Origin: Chalciporus piperatus
Taxonomy: Eukaryota; Basidiomycota; Agaricomycetes; Boletales; Boletaceae
Direction of reading: 5' to 3'
NCBI GenBank assembly: GCA_038093975.1
Contig: JBBPTG010000003.1
Location: 922,471 to 986,470, forward strand
Length of the DNA stretch: 64,000 bases
Shown: positions 48,343 through 63,551 of the stretch, in pieces
Position numbering within the stretch: position 1 is the stretch's first letter
Layout of the letters: each line of letters begins with the position of its first letter
Translations under genes and position numbers: made by a program
Notes under the pieces: generated by a model
What the model saw: only the letters and a program-made list of their open reading frames with translations
Database searches by the model: none
What the model was told of the DNA's origin: nothing

Positions 48343-50284
48343 ATGACCTTCGCACTTCGAAGAAACAGTCTGACGAGGTTGTTTGTGATTTTAACCCTTC
48401 TGTTAGCAGGGATCCTTCTTTTCTCCTCCTCAACTAACTCGGCACAATCCTCGCATTCCGAGTACTCAGGATACAATGTGATCGAGAGAGTCACCGGGCT
48501 AAAGGGCCTCAATGCCCAGAAACACAAATCCATGCAACGAAGAATAGGGAGGGACGATAGGCCAGATATCGTCGACGATCTCATCGCTGGTGGTGTTCGA
48601 GACTATTGGGAACGATTCCAACTCCCGTTGTGAGCGTTTGTTTCTGTCTTGAATCCTTGCCGACGCGAAGTTGACCACCGGCGTAGCATTACTTCGCAGG
48701 AGACCAGTCACGCAGACTCTCAGAACGTGCTTCTTGCAGTGGAGGGACTACTTTCGCTCAACGGATGGGTCGCCGCTTCCTGTCCGACCCTAATTCGTCC
48801 GTTCGGGGAGAACAAAAACCTCGACGACGATGCGTACGAAGACCTCGCGAAAGAAGACCGCTTATACTACATCGCGCTAGCCATCCACTCCGCAGACCAC
48901 TTCCTCGTCGACCAACTCGCCGTCATCGTCCAACTTGCCAAACGGCTCGGTACCAACAACCTCTTCGTCTCCATGTTGGATTATGGATCTACGGACTCGA
49001 CGCCCACGTTGATAGATCTCTGCGAGGCGGTGTTGACGCTCCTTGGGATTGCGTTTAGGATACAACACGTACCGTCCATGACGATGGACCCCGTGGCGGC
49101 GTATTATCCCCTGGAAGAAGCGTACATGCGGAACCTTGTGCTAGAGCCGCTTTCAGAGCTGAAAGAGAAGAGACAGTTATCGTTTTATCGCGTTATATGG
49201 CTCAGAGGGTTCACCTGTCCCAATGATATCCTCGAAACCCTCCGAATCAGTATCACAAACGAGGCTGCCATGGTCTGCGGGATGGACTGGGCCGAGTCCC
49301 ATGGTCAATTTATCTTCTCCGACAGGCAAGCACAAACATGAACCGGACGACGGGGTGTGCTCATGTTTACTGGTTCATCCCTAGGTGGCGCACGCGTGAC
49401 ATCCGTGGCGACCAATTCCGCCAATCCAAATCATCCGCTTCACCTGACGCCGTCCCACCACGCGACAAATCTGGTGCGGAACGTTATGTCCAACACCTCC
49501 CCTTCCAAGTTTTTTGCTGCGAAGCTGGCACGCATGTCGTCGACCCCGCGCAGTCCTACTATAAAGGTCTGCGATATCGACACGGTCTCGACTTTTACAA
49601 CGCCTCCTCGTCCTCGTCGTCCTCGTCAGAGGCTGCACCACAGCGTCCACCAGATGCATCGTGTTTGGATAGCACGCAAGCATGGTTTTGTAGAGATCTT
49701 TGGATCACGAAAGCATTAGAGAGCGTGCAAGACGACGAAGCCTTTGATCATTCACTTCGGAAGACCAATAAACCCCCCGCCTCAGGGGGTCACGCTCACA
49801 CCATACACCGCCGGCAAGTACCCATCGCAAACCTGAACCCGAACGCGCAACCCGTAGACGAAGACGTCAACGCAGGATCGGATTTCGACGCGATGCCAGA
49901 CTCGGAGTCGTTACCTCTGGAAGCACTGCCAGTCAACAGGTTTACGATACCGAACTCGGCGTATACGCCAGCTCGGATTTTGATCAACCCACGATGTGTG
50001 ACGACGTATGCGGGCGTGGCGCATGCACAGTTGGCGCTGGACCTTTTCGGGACGGGTGACGACGACGCAACACAAGGGAATAGGACGAAGAACGTCCTCG
50101 ACGATTGGGAGGGCGCGCCTGAAAGCTTCGTCTGCCAAGAACAACGGTACGTCGCGATGTCGCCGTCTTCGTTACGAAACAACTCACGCATAATTACAGT
50201 CAAACTGGCGGTCGGGCTGCCGCAAAGACGCAACGTTTATTAGGCTTTTCAATCCACGATGAATTAGCTGCGAGAACATCCTAG
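48343..50284 (+). CDS. CMT1/CAP59-type alpha-1,3-mannosyltransferase family protein
   Basis: Type II Golgi glycosyltransferase of the cryptococcal mannosyltransferase family (PF11735). ATG at 48343: short cytosolic part, then one signal-anchor (LFVILTLLLAGILLFSSS). The catalytic part: LYYIALAIHSADHFLVDQLAVIVQLAKRLG, NNLFVSMLDYGSTDSTPTLIDLC, AYYPLEEAYMRNLVLEPL, FYRVIWLRGFTCPNDILET, AAMVCGMDWAE, FIFSDR/WRTRDIRGDQFRQSKSS, FQVFCCEAGTHVVDP, CLDSTQAWFCRDLW and RILINPRCVTTYAGVAH. Three introns: 48630-48686, 49326-49384 (starting GC, not GT) and 50147-50199; with these the frame is exact and gives 590 residues. It starts 106 bp from a divergent tRNA. In Cryptococcus, relatives make capsule or glycosphingolipid glycans; here a cell-wall or glycolipid role is inferred. 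Confidence 0.9.
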
Positions 50285-50388
50285 TCGCTTTCTCTAGTAG
50301 GATGTCCGTACGAATACCACACGTTTTGTAGCATACCATATGGGGAATGAGGCATAGAGCATACGTAGATCGCTTGGAATCGGAATGA

Positions 50389-53300
50389 CTACCGGACTTT
50401 TCTCTTCTTCCCAAATCCTTTGAAAGCAACCCCGTCGTCCGAGTCGTCGTCTGCAATGATTTGACGACGTTTGCTCCCTCTCGTCGGCATTGCGGCTGCA
50501 GGCTCCTCTTCTTCCACCACCTTTCTCGCCCGCGACCTTGTTGGGGCTGCGCCTTGCGAGTTTGTGTGTGGTGCAGAGCCCTCTTCGTCCGATTCGATGA
50601 ACAACCGTTTGGCAGCTGCGCTGGCCTTGGGTTGAGACCCTTTGGCAGTCGTTCGCTTGGGCTTCTTCGCAGCAGGTACGTCGCTCATCTCACCCTCATC
50701 CGATTCCAAAACGGTGGGTGCGCGCCGTTTTTGAGTGCCCGTCGTTTGTGTTGGGGGAAGAGATGTGTAGTCCTTTGCAGTAGTGCCACCGTCCTTCCAG
50801 TAACCTAGGACCCAATCAGGTAATGGACCTCGAGCGGGGACGACCCGTATGCATACCTGAACCAACTCCATAGTCGTGTTCAGTCTTCGCCACAAGCTCG
50901 ATAGGAGCGCGCGACGAAGGTGTCGGTGTCTACGAGACGAAACGAAACCGTTCAGCACACAGTCACACCCGCCCAACCACCGCAAACCCACCTTCTTAAA
51001 CTTCTTGAAATTCGGTCTCCCATCCAGCGTCTGCGACACCGCATCCTGTCTTGCCTGTCCCAGCTTCCGATAAACATCCATATCGATCACGACCATAAAG
51101 TTCCCCCTGATATTCCTCGTTTCCTCCATATCAAAGTCCCCCAGGACCTCCCACGCCTGTTCCTGTTCCTCGCGACCGAGATCAGGTTTCGAGATACGGA
51201 GTTTGTTGAACTCGCGGTCGAATTCGTCTTCGGTGGTCTTACGGCCTTTGCGAGAAGCGAGCGCGGTGAGGAAGGCTTGGTCGGTGTCGACTTGATGAGT
51301 TTGTCCAGACTTTGTCGTCTTTGCCTGTTTAGAAGGAGGTTTTTTGGCTTTTGGAGCGGCCTGTGAGGCTTCCACACGCGGTGCTGCTTGCGTCTCTGAT
51401 TCTCGATGCCGTGGTGCAGTGGGAGCAGCCACCGCAGGCATAGTAGTATCAATGGCCTGCGAACGAACACTTCCCTCTTCTTCTTCCTCAGCCACTACAC
51501 CCAATTTTCGCGAGGGAGCAGCACACGTCTGGGTCTGTGGCGGTCTCGATTCACTTTGCGTGAGGCTATCGCCGTCTTGGGTAGCCCCGACAGAGTCTCT
51601 TATCGCCACATCATACGCTTCTTGGACGCTGTTCGGGCTATCGACGGCCATTTTGTCTGGATCGGTGGCGTCGAAGAGGGCTTTGAATTTCTTGAACGGA
51701 GGTTCTTGGCTCGGTTCGTCGTTCCCGGCGGACTGCTCGGGTGCAGGGGTAGGAGCTGGCGTCCGCCGTTTCAACCTAGTGGAGCGTGCCATGGTAGGAA
51801 GCTAGAATGTCGTTCAGAGAAAGAGGGTATTACCAATGAATGGGGGGAAAACCTACTGGGGGAAGAGTAAATCCCAAGTTTTCAGCCTGGGTTTCGTCCT
51901 TGACAGGGGCTGGAGGTGGCTCTTCTGTCCGACTCGACGTAGACGGGGGTTTAGGGCGACGTCTAAGGTTCTTAGGGGGGAGGGGGGGTCAGGTTTGAGG
52001 ACAGCGAACGAAGGATTGGTACACGCATACCTTGCTAGGCGGTGGAGGCAGCTGTAGTCCAAGCATCACCACTGGCGGGGACGAAGGAGGGGGAGATTTC
52101 TTATCGACATCAACCTGTGCCTCCTGTGCCTTGCGGGATGTCTCCTTTTTAGGCAAGGACGGTTCATCAGGGTGCGTATTTGGAATGACGTCCGGGAGGG
52201 GAGACTCGCTTGAAGGCAACGGTGCTGTGGGTGGGAATCAGGGAAATTAAACTGATATAGAACAAAGCAAGGCTACCTTGACTTAGCGAGCCTTCGCTGA
52301 TGAGTGAGGCATCTGTGTGGATTACTGCATTCATGATTGCATCCGCATTGACGAAGGGTAGCGAGAGACTGGATATTCCAAATAAGTGACCTGCAGGTAC
52401 TGCAGGATAACACACTCACTTTTGGGCGTCTAAAAGCATCTCCTTCCACTTGTCAGCACCGACAGTCGTCTCAACCACCCGTTCGCGAGCGACGATGACG
52501 ACTTTCAGACCCGTTTGGTCTACTTTCCGCTTGGCTTTGGCCAGCAATTGATTCCATTTGGCTTGTCCGCTCGTCATCGGGAAACATTCGTATTCCCCGT
52601 CACCACGAATGATCAGCTCACGTACGTCGCCATCGACTTCTCCGTCAATACCACTCAGTAGCACGAATCGATATCCCTTGAGGAGATGGAGGCGCTCCTC
52701 GTTTGGCTCCCAGAATTTGAACGATTTCAACGGGGGTGCCAACGAAGGAGAGAAGACGGGTCTGTATTTGCTCTCCAGTGGAGGGGCAAAAGTTTGCTCC
52801 AAAGGAGTCAATTTGAACTGATGGCTGTCGTCTGGGGTGCTTCCCAGTCGAACGAGCTCTTGAAGCCATTCGACTTTGACGAGTTGAGTAGCTGAAAGTA
52901 GGGACGTAGCCAACGGGACAGTGAGCTCATACTTGGGAGTGAGATGGTGTGTCGCGAGCGAACTTGGGGAGTTGATCAGACTTATGCCTGCTATCAGTGT
53001 CAAAGTTGCTTGCCCACTAGAAGTGGGAAATGCTCACCCATCAAGGCGCAGTCTTCGGTCGATATGGATGGCAACGTTCGCGTAGGCGGCAGGAAACAGG
53101 CAACGCGTCGCCAATTTACCCTGCCAGTTCGTGTTAGACACAGACAAAACTCAACGTTAGACAGGACTCACTCGATTGTTATCCCAGCCACGATATTGAT
53201 CCTATCGCCTGACTTGAGTGAATAAGATGACGAGGGATTCACGACGAGAGCTTGACCCTCCCTGTTGATAGTCATTGGTTTCTCCTTCGCATTGAACATC

Positions 53301-53615
53301 TCGAGCGTAGGGACAAATGATGGATCGAGCTGGGAGGAGTGCATGGTGAGTCCTCGCTGAGATAGTTATCCAAGACACGCACAACGTCATCTGGGGTACA
53401 TGGGCCGACGGTGAATTGGCAGTTCTCGCGCGATATCTTCTTGTTAACTACCAACAGCGGTTGATCCTTACGTCCGAGAGAGAGGTTGCGACCTGTCTTT
53501 AGCAGCTTCGTCTCTGGAGCAAAGTGATAAGTGAGAGTTGCAGACACAGCCCAGACTCACTTGTGGTCGTGGCGTCCCCACTTTCTCCGTCGAACGGCCC
53601 TGTTATTAGCCACAT
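50389..53615 (-). CDS. NBS1 (Nibrin), MRN complex subunit
   Basis: DNA double-strand-break sensor that recruits and activates ATM/Tel1 with Mre11 and Rad50. Exon 1 from the ATG at 53615 gives MWLITGPFDGESGDATTK; the FHA domain follows (TGRNLSLGRKDQPLLVVNKKISRENCQF) and then two BRCT repeats: one around 53200-52990, and a second with GYRFVLLSGIDGEVDGDVRELIIRGDGEYE and VVIVARE (52900-52416). The remaining C-terminal half is low-complexity and charged, with many S/T-Q/P sites and ends KRRQIIADDDSDDGVAFKGFGKKRKVR, whose FKxFxK core is the usual Mre11/Tel1-interaction end. Roughly eight introns; the coding extent is about 900 residues. Some junctions near 52200 and 51000 are not resolved. Confident at family level. 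Confidence 0.88.
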
Positions 53616-54740
53616 AATAAACCAAGCAATATACACTGCTCTATGTGCAGCGGTAGTCCTGGTCCGCAGTTGTCTGTCGCGCCCGTCAATGAGTCGAAAT
53701 GAGACAGGTCAAGACGCGAGACGCGGTAATGAATTAAAAGGCACGTGATAAATGACCCCTAAGTGTCTCAGGTTCTGTTCTCCCGATGCATCTCTTCGTC
53801 ACAGAAACCTCCCAAGTACAAGCGGAAACAGTTTCGGCTCGAGACGACCTCTACGTTCTCAACATGGCGAGCGAGGAGAGCTGTGGGCGAAGCTTGGCAA
53901 AGACATATCATTGGAGATCAAGGTGGAGGAGGTCACGTAACAAGACATGAAGGATGTTACAGGATCCAGTGGCACATCTCGATGTCGAGGTCCGCCAGAA
54001 GAAGCACAGCGTAGGGCAGGTTGCAATGTGAAACCTAGTAGGCGTTGCATGTTCACTTGGTGTTCACTCTATATGATGCTCACTTGCGACCGCAGTACTC
54101 AAGCCCAAGGCTCAGTGCTCAGCGCTCAGGCTAGGCGTTCGATGTTCGAAACGTTGACTTCCGATGTCCGACGTCGGGGTGTATTCCGATTCACTTGTTT
54201 CCAGACATTCGCTTCATCCAGGACTTGTCCAGGACCGATCATCGATCATCATTATCTCCTCTGCAAATCAACTGACAACCCAACGGCAATCATCCAGCAC
54301 TGTATGACCATCCACTCTCGACATTTTCTCCGCCCATCTCCTTTGTGTCTCTGGGTCACGGCTGCCAATGAAGTCTTGGTTCGACACATCGCATCCAGGT
54401 CAGATACTTAGCCCAGCCGCTCCCATGTAGCCACTCGGTGCGCCCGGCGTAGCCCCCCTGGATGAACTCACAACTTCTCTCCTTCTCGCTGATTTCGTCT
54501 CGGGGGTCGTCTGTCCGCATGTATCCGCTATGGAAACTTGGGGCACGCACTGTAGATCATAACAATTGGAAAGTACCCACAAACATAAGGTTTCCATTTC
54601 AATCAGGTATCTTCAGGCCATGGACTCGCTCGCCATAAAGCCTGGTCAATGTTGTGCGACACTTGGGCATTCTTTCCACTCTCATCCAGACTACCCTCCC
54701 TAAGCGATTGCCCGCACTCGACCGTTCACCAGCGTTCATT
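53616..54740. other. Intergenic 1.1 kb
   Basis: Must contain the promoter of NBS1. No gene is visible; short frames at 53752-54411 do not look coding. Contains several near-repeats of CTCAGxGCTCAG type around 54110-54135. Confidence 0.45.
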
Positions 54741-54749
54741 GTGCTCGAC

Positions 54750-55740
54750 CATGTCTGACTGTAACGAGGGGGCAAAGCAGAATCACGGGCACTCAGGCTT
54801 GCGCGCCTTGATTGCGAGGATTTGCAGGACAACCGACGCCCGATTATTCAGAAGTCCGGGCGGTTGCGCGTCCTCGTTGTCGGGCGCGCCAACGCTGGAA
54901 AAACCGAGCTAATCAAGAGGGTCTGCGAGACAACCGGGGCCCCGATTGCTCGCGATCGCAATGGTGACGAGGTTATTTAATATCTGTCATTGCTCAGCAC
55001 AAGAGGACACTAATTGATCACCATAGATAACCCTTGATCTGAGTGGAACCCAGGATGTGCGTATCGTACTAGTGATCCCTCCGCTGCCTGTTTGACACTG
55101 GCAATCTGCCAAACAGCGTGGTGGGCAGGATGTCGAGCATGAGATTAGCAATGACCACTTCATTTTTCACGATTCACCTGGTTTTGAGACATGTAGAGCA
55201 GACGAGCTTCACAAAGTTCAGTCATTCATTGCACAGTGTTCTGTGAAACGCTCACACCAACTTGATGTAATATGATTTGTCGGTGTCTAGTGTGATTATT
55301 GAATGAATTTCTGACATCTTGTTATAGGTATTGCATTCCATTGAGTGAGGCAGAGTCGCCCTTCACTACTGCGGAAAATTGGTTTTTCTCAGAGCATGGC
55401 ACAGGACAGGGTAGGCTACTTGACCTGTCTATTCATTGTCTAACTCAATCATCAGTGCCTGTCATTGTGATTTTCACCAAGTTTGATGCATTGCATAGAG
55501 CTGCATTTGGTGAACTCTTTTGTGAACGGGGGAAGAGCCTTGAAGAGGCTCGTGCAGAGTCTCTTGGTCGTGCAAAGAAGATGTTTCAGGATAATAAATA
55601 CTTGAATTGGTTGGCTCAAACCAAGTTTCCGCCAAAAGGCCATGTCTGCTTTGCAGGTGAGTAGTAATGGATTCATCATAAACCTCAATTGGCTGACTAT
55701 GAGGATGATGAAGACATACAGATAAAGGGCCTCAATTGTA
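54750..55740 (+). pseudogene. Decayed G-domain (GTPase-like) gene
   Basis: Fragments of the fungal G-domain-containing family can be read in order. P-loop GRLRVLVVGRANAGKT is at about 54860-54904, then LIKRVCETTGAPI; next RGGQDVEHEI, the Walker B-like FIFHDSPGFETCRADELHKVQSFIAQ, YCIPLSEAESPFTTAENWFFSEHGTG and VPVIVIFTKFDALHRAAFGELF near 55330-55510, then EARAESLGRAKKMF and FPPKGHVCF. An intron predicted at 55275-55327 has AT at its 5' end instead of GT, and downstream (about 55690-55800) the frame is interrupted by stops. So the gene is probably dead or spliced in a noncanonical way. The start is undetermined; 54750 is an arbitrary nearby ATG. Confidence 0.6.
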
Positions 55741-56180
55741 CTCAGCTACTTACTTTGTGCTATGAGCATTGAGCTCGATGCGAAACTTGGAGATATGTAT
55801 TAGCAAATTCATTGTACTAGTAAAGTGAGATCAAGCTCTGTTGGTTCTTGGATGTTTCCAACTTGGTTGCTGAGCGCTGAGGATGGAATGGGTCATCAGT
55901 TATTCACGAGATTATTTACGAGATACAGCAGCTCCCAGCATGAGTCAACGATTCCGATGGCAACTCTGAGCCAGGAAGTCCCCCGAACGAGCGATTTCAA
56001 CCAACCAAATTATTCGAACTTGCGCAATACTTTACATAGGGCCCGAGAACTTTAGATACGTGACGTTGCGATAGAAAGAAAAAAAAGAAAACGTCCGATT
56101 GCAAGAACAGAAGCAGGCTGAACGATCCGATATACTTCACCGTACCCTCAAAACTGACCCTCCGAAGCGCAAAGATCGAT
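55741..56180. other. Intergenic, remnant tail and KDM4 3' flank
   Basis: 440 bp with no supported gene. The first part may still be the decayed G-domain gene's 3' region. No feature is recognised. Confidence 0.4.
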
Positions 56181-59608
<3,428 letters not shown>

Positions 59609-61050
59609 CGCGGGCTGTGAATCTCCCACGGAGAAAATCTAAGACTGGTCTTGACAGCGGTGAGCTCGAGTAGTTGTGGTAGGTCGCTGACGGTGGTGAA
59701 TGTGCTTGGTCGTCGTCGTCGACAGCGACGGTGAGGCTGTGAATCGGTTGCGATATCTGGCGCTACTAGAGAGACTCCGAGAGCGACATTTTGGTGCGAC
59801 GACTCCTCGGTCATTTCCGCAGTGCTGATTATGTAATACAAAGCTAACTGGGACTTGACTTGGACTACTACTAGTCCACTAGTCTGACTAGTCTTGACCC
59901 GCTAACCGTGTTTTCCGGCCATGTTTTACCAACGCCTTTTATGGTCACGTGCCCGCCCCGTTTAGGCAGCCGGCGTGATCGCGATCTCGGTCGCGTCGTG
60001 GGCTCGCGCTCGTATGTGCGACACGCGTCCTCGTTCGTCCTCGATCCCTTCCAGCCTCTGTGCTGTCTCGGACGCAAGATGGAACGCATTCCCGATGTGA
60101 CCGCCTCACCGGAGCCCACGAAAGGACGAGGGTGTTAAGCGCCCCATCTTCAAGTTCCGCGGAACGCTTGCAGCTTGAGAACTTAGGCAAACGGAAGACG
60201 GGTCGGACGCTTAGAGTGCGCGGTCGAGCGGGGAGCACGTAACAGTACTAGTAGTGCTCGCAAACCCTTGTATTCGGTACAATATTAATGGACTGGACGG
60301 AAAAAAAACATTGCAGGTTGCATCCTAGTACTATCGTGATCCTGCTGTGCAGGCTGAGTCGTGTGGACATGCATCCGAGCCGCCGGCCCAGGCGTAAAAC
60401 TTGGAGTGGTTTTACGGATTTTACTGGCGGGAAACAAGCGGGCGCCAGTTTCCCTGCAATTTCTGCGATTTCCGTCGAGTTCCATCGTAAAACGGCGCGC
60501 GCAGCGCCGAAAAAATCAGCCCAATTAGGCAGGCGAGCAGGTTCTAACTCCCGTTCACTCCCGTAGGTCAACATTTCAACTCCCAGTGCTACACAGTGCC
60601 ACGCAGCAGATCCACGACAGGCAGGCCAACTCCATCCTCACTGGCAAGCTCTTCGGATCATGCTCAGCTGTGCAGGATCGCTTCGGGATCACGCGTCCCA
60701 TGTTGCTCAGCCGTGGGAACTTGTCTCAGTCGCGAGACAAACGATGCCAAGGTGCGCTACAGGCCTGTTGTCACGGCGGTCTCGCTCAAGTCGATGCATA
60801 ACATGTAGGTCCATTCTTTCGTATCCGGGGGTGATCCATTAGGTCTGAACTCACTGGCAGCTGTAAATGGTGTCCTGGACATCGACAAATGGTCGAGGAA
60901 ACTAGTCGTCCAACAGCCACCCTGGTCACTGCTATGAACGACGCACGCCGGAAACACGAGGGCTGGCTGCACAAGGGTGAAACACAGTGGCCCCTGTTGC
61001 GTTTCTGTGCAGGACCCGCCACGCTGAGTAGCCGATCCCGGCCCTTACTG
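59609..61050. other. Intergenic region with no recognised gene
   Basis: About 1.4 kb. It must include the KDM4 promoter. A short palindromic stretch of repeated CTAG/CTAGT (59866-59893) is present. Frames at 60586-60842 might be leftover coding sequence of the oxidoreductase relic that follows. Confidence 0.4.
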
Positions 61051-61059
61051 TCGATCACA

Positions 61060-61250
61060 ACCAGCTCCCCCTTTGGTCAGCGATCTTCATCAATGGCAGC
61101 TCCACCACTGTAGGTGTCTATGCTATCCAACTCGCCAAAGCGATCCGGCTTCGTGTGGTTGCGTCTGCTTCGGCTCACCACGAGGCGTTTGTGCATTCGT
61201 TGGGTGGAGACCTCGGCGCTCATTGGTGGCTGTCAAGTCCACGATAGCTT
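61060..61250 (+). pseudogene. Relic of a zinc-type alcohol dehydrogenase-like (MDR) gene
   Basis: One stretch encodes SAIFINGSSTTVGVYAIQLAKAIRLRVV followed by ASASAHHEAFVHSLGGD, the NAD(P)-binding Rossmann start of the medium-chain dehydrogenase/enoyl reductase family (normally GGSSTTVGxYAIQLAKxxGxxVV). The frame then ends in a stop (near 61247) and there is no supported N- or C-terminal exon; sequence upstream to about 60600 may be more of the same gene but I cannot read it. Judged a decayed fragment. Confidence 0.55.
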
Positions 61251-61612
61251 CCCGACCGTTGAGATTCACACCCTGACTCACATCGCCATGCGCCGAAGGC
61301 GTGTTTATCATCCAGACCTTAAGACCATCGATGGGCGTGGGTATATGCTCGTCAGAGCATCCCGTTCGTTGACACCTGCATGCGATCGGGTACGCTGTAC
61401 TATATAGTCTTGATCCGGACATGATAGAATTCTGAATGAACGGGTCTGTACTTGTTAGTCTCGGAGCCACTGAGTGGTTTTTTTTACCTGTCGCTGACCA
61501 CTGTCTACTTGCCCAGGTCAACAATATATTTGGAGTGACAAATTTGGCATCAAAAGGGCTTGAGGGGCCATTAAAGGGGGCTTACCTCTCCACCTCTGGA
61601 TTCACCAACACG
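61251..61612. promoter_or_regulatory. Upstream region of the XPG-like gene
   Basis: 360 bp between the relic and the next start codon, AT-rich near 61480-61510; presumed promoter, no specific site identified. Confidence 0.35.
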
Positions 61613-63340
61613 ATGGGTGTCGAGGACCTTTGGAAAGTACGTGGTAGCCGTTCATTATATATATAATATTGATTTTAATCTTCAGGCGCTCAATCCCGTT
61701 GCATCCAAGCAATCACTCCTGGAGCTTACGACAGGGTATGCACTGCGAGAAGCGCACATCAAGCATCAGCGAAAGTACATTATCGGGGTAGACGCAAAGT
61801 AAGTTCGTTGGTGCATCTCAAGGGGTACCACAAGAGGGTGCTTACAAGGGGCAAACACAACTTCGACAGCCTCTGGATGGCCCAGTGTCAACACGCCTTC
61901 CATGCAGGGCATGCCCAATCTGGCGAGAATCCAGAGCTTCGTACACTTTTCTATAAGCTCGCTCGTCTCCACAACAATCTTGTCGACGTCATCCTTGTTT
62001 TCGATGGACCACAGCGACCGCCTCTCAAACGGGGAAAGCATGTCATCGCCCGCCCGCCGTGGCTGACAGAAAGGTTGACCAACATTGCTGACGCCTTTGG
62101 ATTCCCTTCGTATACGGTCGGCCAGCCTGTTCATGTTTGATGACTGTACGAATGACACTGCCTTTCAGGCCCCTGGTGAAGCTGAGGCAGAGCTGGCGAA
62201 ACTCAACAGGAATGGCATCGTCGATGCAGTCTTAACAGAAGATAGCGATGCGGTGGTGTTCGGGGCTGAGACGGTCATTCGAAGGTGAGAAGGGAGGAGT
62301 CTCTTGTTCCTAATCGTTATTGACTCGATCCAATAGTGACAAAGAAACTGATGATGGGGTGGTTTGCTATTCCTCCACGGATGTTCACGTACATCATGAT
62401 GTTCAGCTCAGCCGTGGTGGTCTTCTCTTGATGGCACTTTTGTGTGGCGGTGACTATCATGTTTGTCGGTCGTTTTTGCACGGTTGAACTCGACTAATGG
62501 CCCTTAGCCTGGTCTCCCCGGGCCCGGCTGCGGTTGGCGAACCGCACTTGGTGCTGCAAAATATGGCCTTGGAGATGACCTTCTCCGTGCAGCCACTAGC
62601 AAAAATGTCGATGATCTGGCAAGCTATGCAAAGGCGTGGGCGGACGAGTTATGTTTAGTTCTCACACGCGACCACCTTCGTCATATCGGACGACGGTGCG
62701 GAGCTGTTGCAAACTCGATTCCGACTGATTTCCCATCTCCAACTGTAATTCTCAACTATGCCTCCCCAGTCACCTCTGACATGGAGAGGGCAATTGAGCT
62801 TCTTGCCAGTCCTCGGGAGCTCGACGTGAAGCGGCTCGCATTCTTATGTGAGCTCCACTTCGGATGGAGCCGCTACCAAAACCCTCGGTCCGTGAAGGGC
62901 TTGGAGTCCTGCGGAACGCTTGGCAAACTGCAGTCCTTGGTCTTTGAGGGCGCGTTTCTCCGTGCTTTGTACGAGGTTTGTCATCCCTTAGTATCTCATG
63001 TCCGATGCCTCCTCACGATCTGCTATAGCACCTGTGTTCCTCTGAAGACGGAAAGACGCCACAGTCCAGGAGCGATAGGCTTGGGCTGCACTCAGTCATC
63101 CGTGTCCATCATCAACACCGCCGCAACGCGCCTCCGCCAGCAACGTCTCTTTCTCAAGATCGCGTTGAGGTCAAGACCGACATTTTGGTCAAGGCTGCGA
63201 AACGCGGCATCAATGATGTCATGCAGCTCGGCGAATCTGGTCCTGCTCTGTATCTGGACACCACAACTGCTGACCCTGGCCGATGCCGTGTATGGATGCC
63301 CGCTCAGCTCACCGAGCTAGTGCTCGGAAACCGTGTTTGA
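61613..63340 (+). CDS. XPG/Rad2-family structure-specific nuclease, GEN1/Yen1-like
   Basis: Likely 5' flap or Holliday-junction endonuclease. ATG at 61613 gives the conserved MGVEDLWK start (Gly2 is needed for activity in the family). Read exons: ALNPVASKQSLLEL, YIIGVDAN (metal Asp), LWMAQCQHAFHAGHAQSGENPEL, VILVFDGPQRPPLKRGK (metal Asp in FDG), then APGEAEAELAKLN (two Glu), TEDSDAVVFGA (two Asp), LALLCGGDYH with the family Asp, and a helix-hairpin-helix part PGLPGPGCGWRTALGAAKYG. All acidic active-site residues look present. GLPG-GP-CG has two extra residues compared with the usual GLPGCG. A last exon ends RVWMPAQLTELVLGNRV, stop at 63338. Six or seven introns; about 480 residues. Expanded XPG-I genes are common in Agaricomycetes, so this may be a lineage copy rather than the sole orthologue. 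Confidence 0.83.
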
Positions 63341-63551
63341 GTGTAAGAAAGGGTGTTGTAGTACTACTACAGACATGGCAATATGTATACGAAGAATGGA
63401 CTTGTCGAGCTCGTAGTAATCACGATGCACAGTATTAGTGCAAATGCACAAGTTGATCGAAGCTCAGATGTGAGGCCTCGAGTGTTGGAGCATGCATCTT
63501 TGCCCATTTCAATTCCTTGTCACTGCAACTCCGAGTTGTTTTCCCGAGGAG

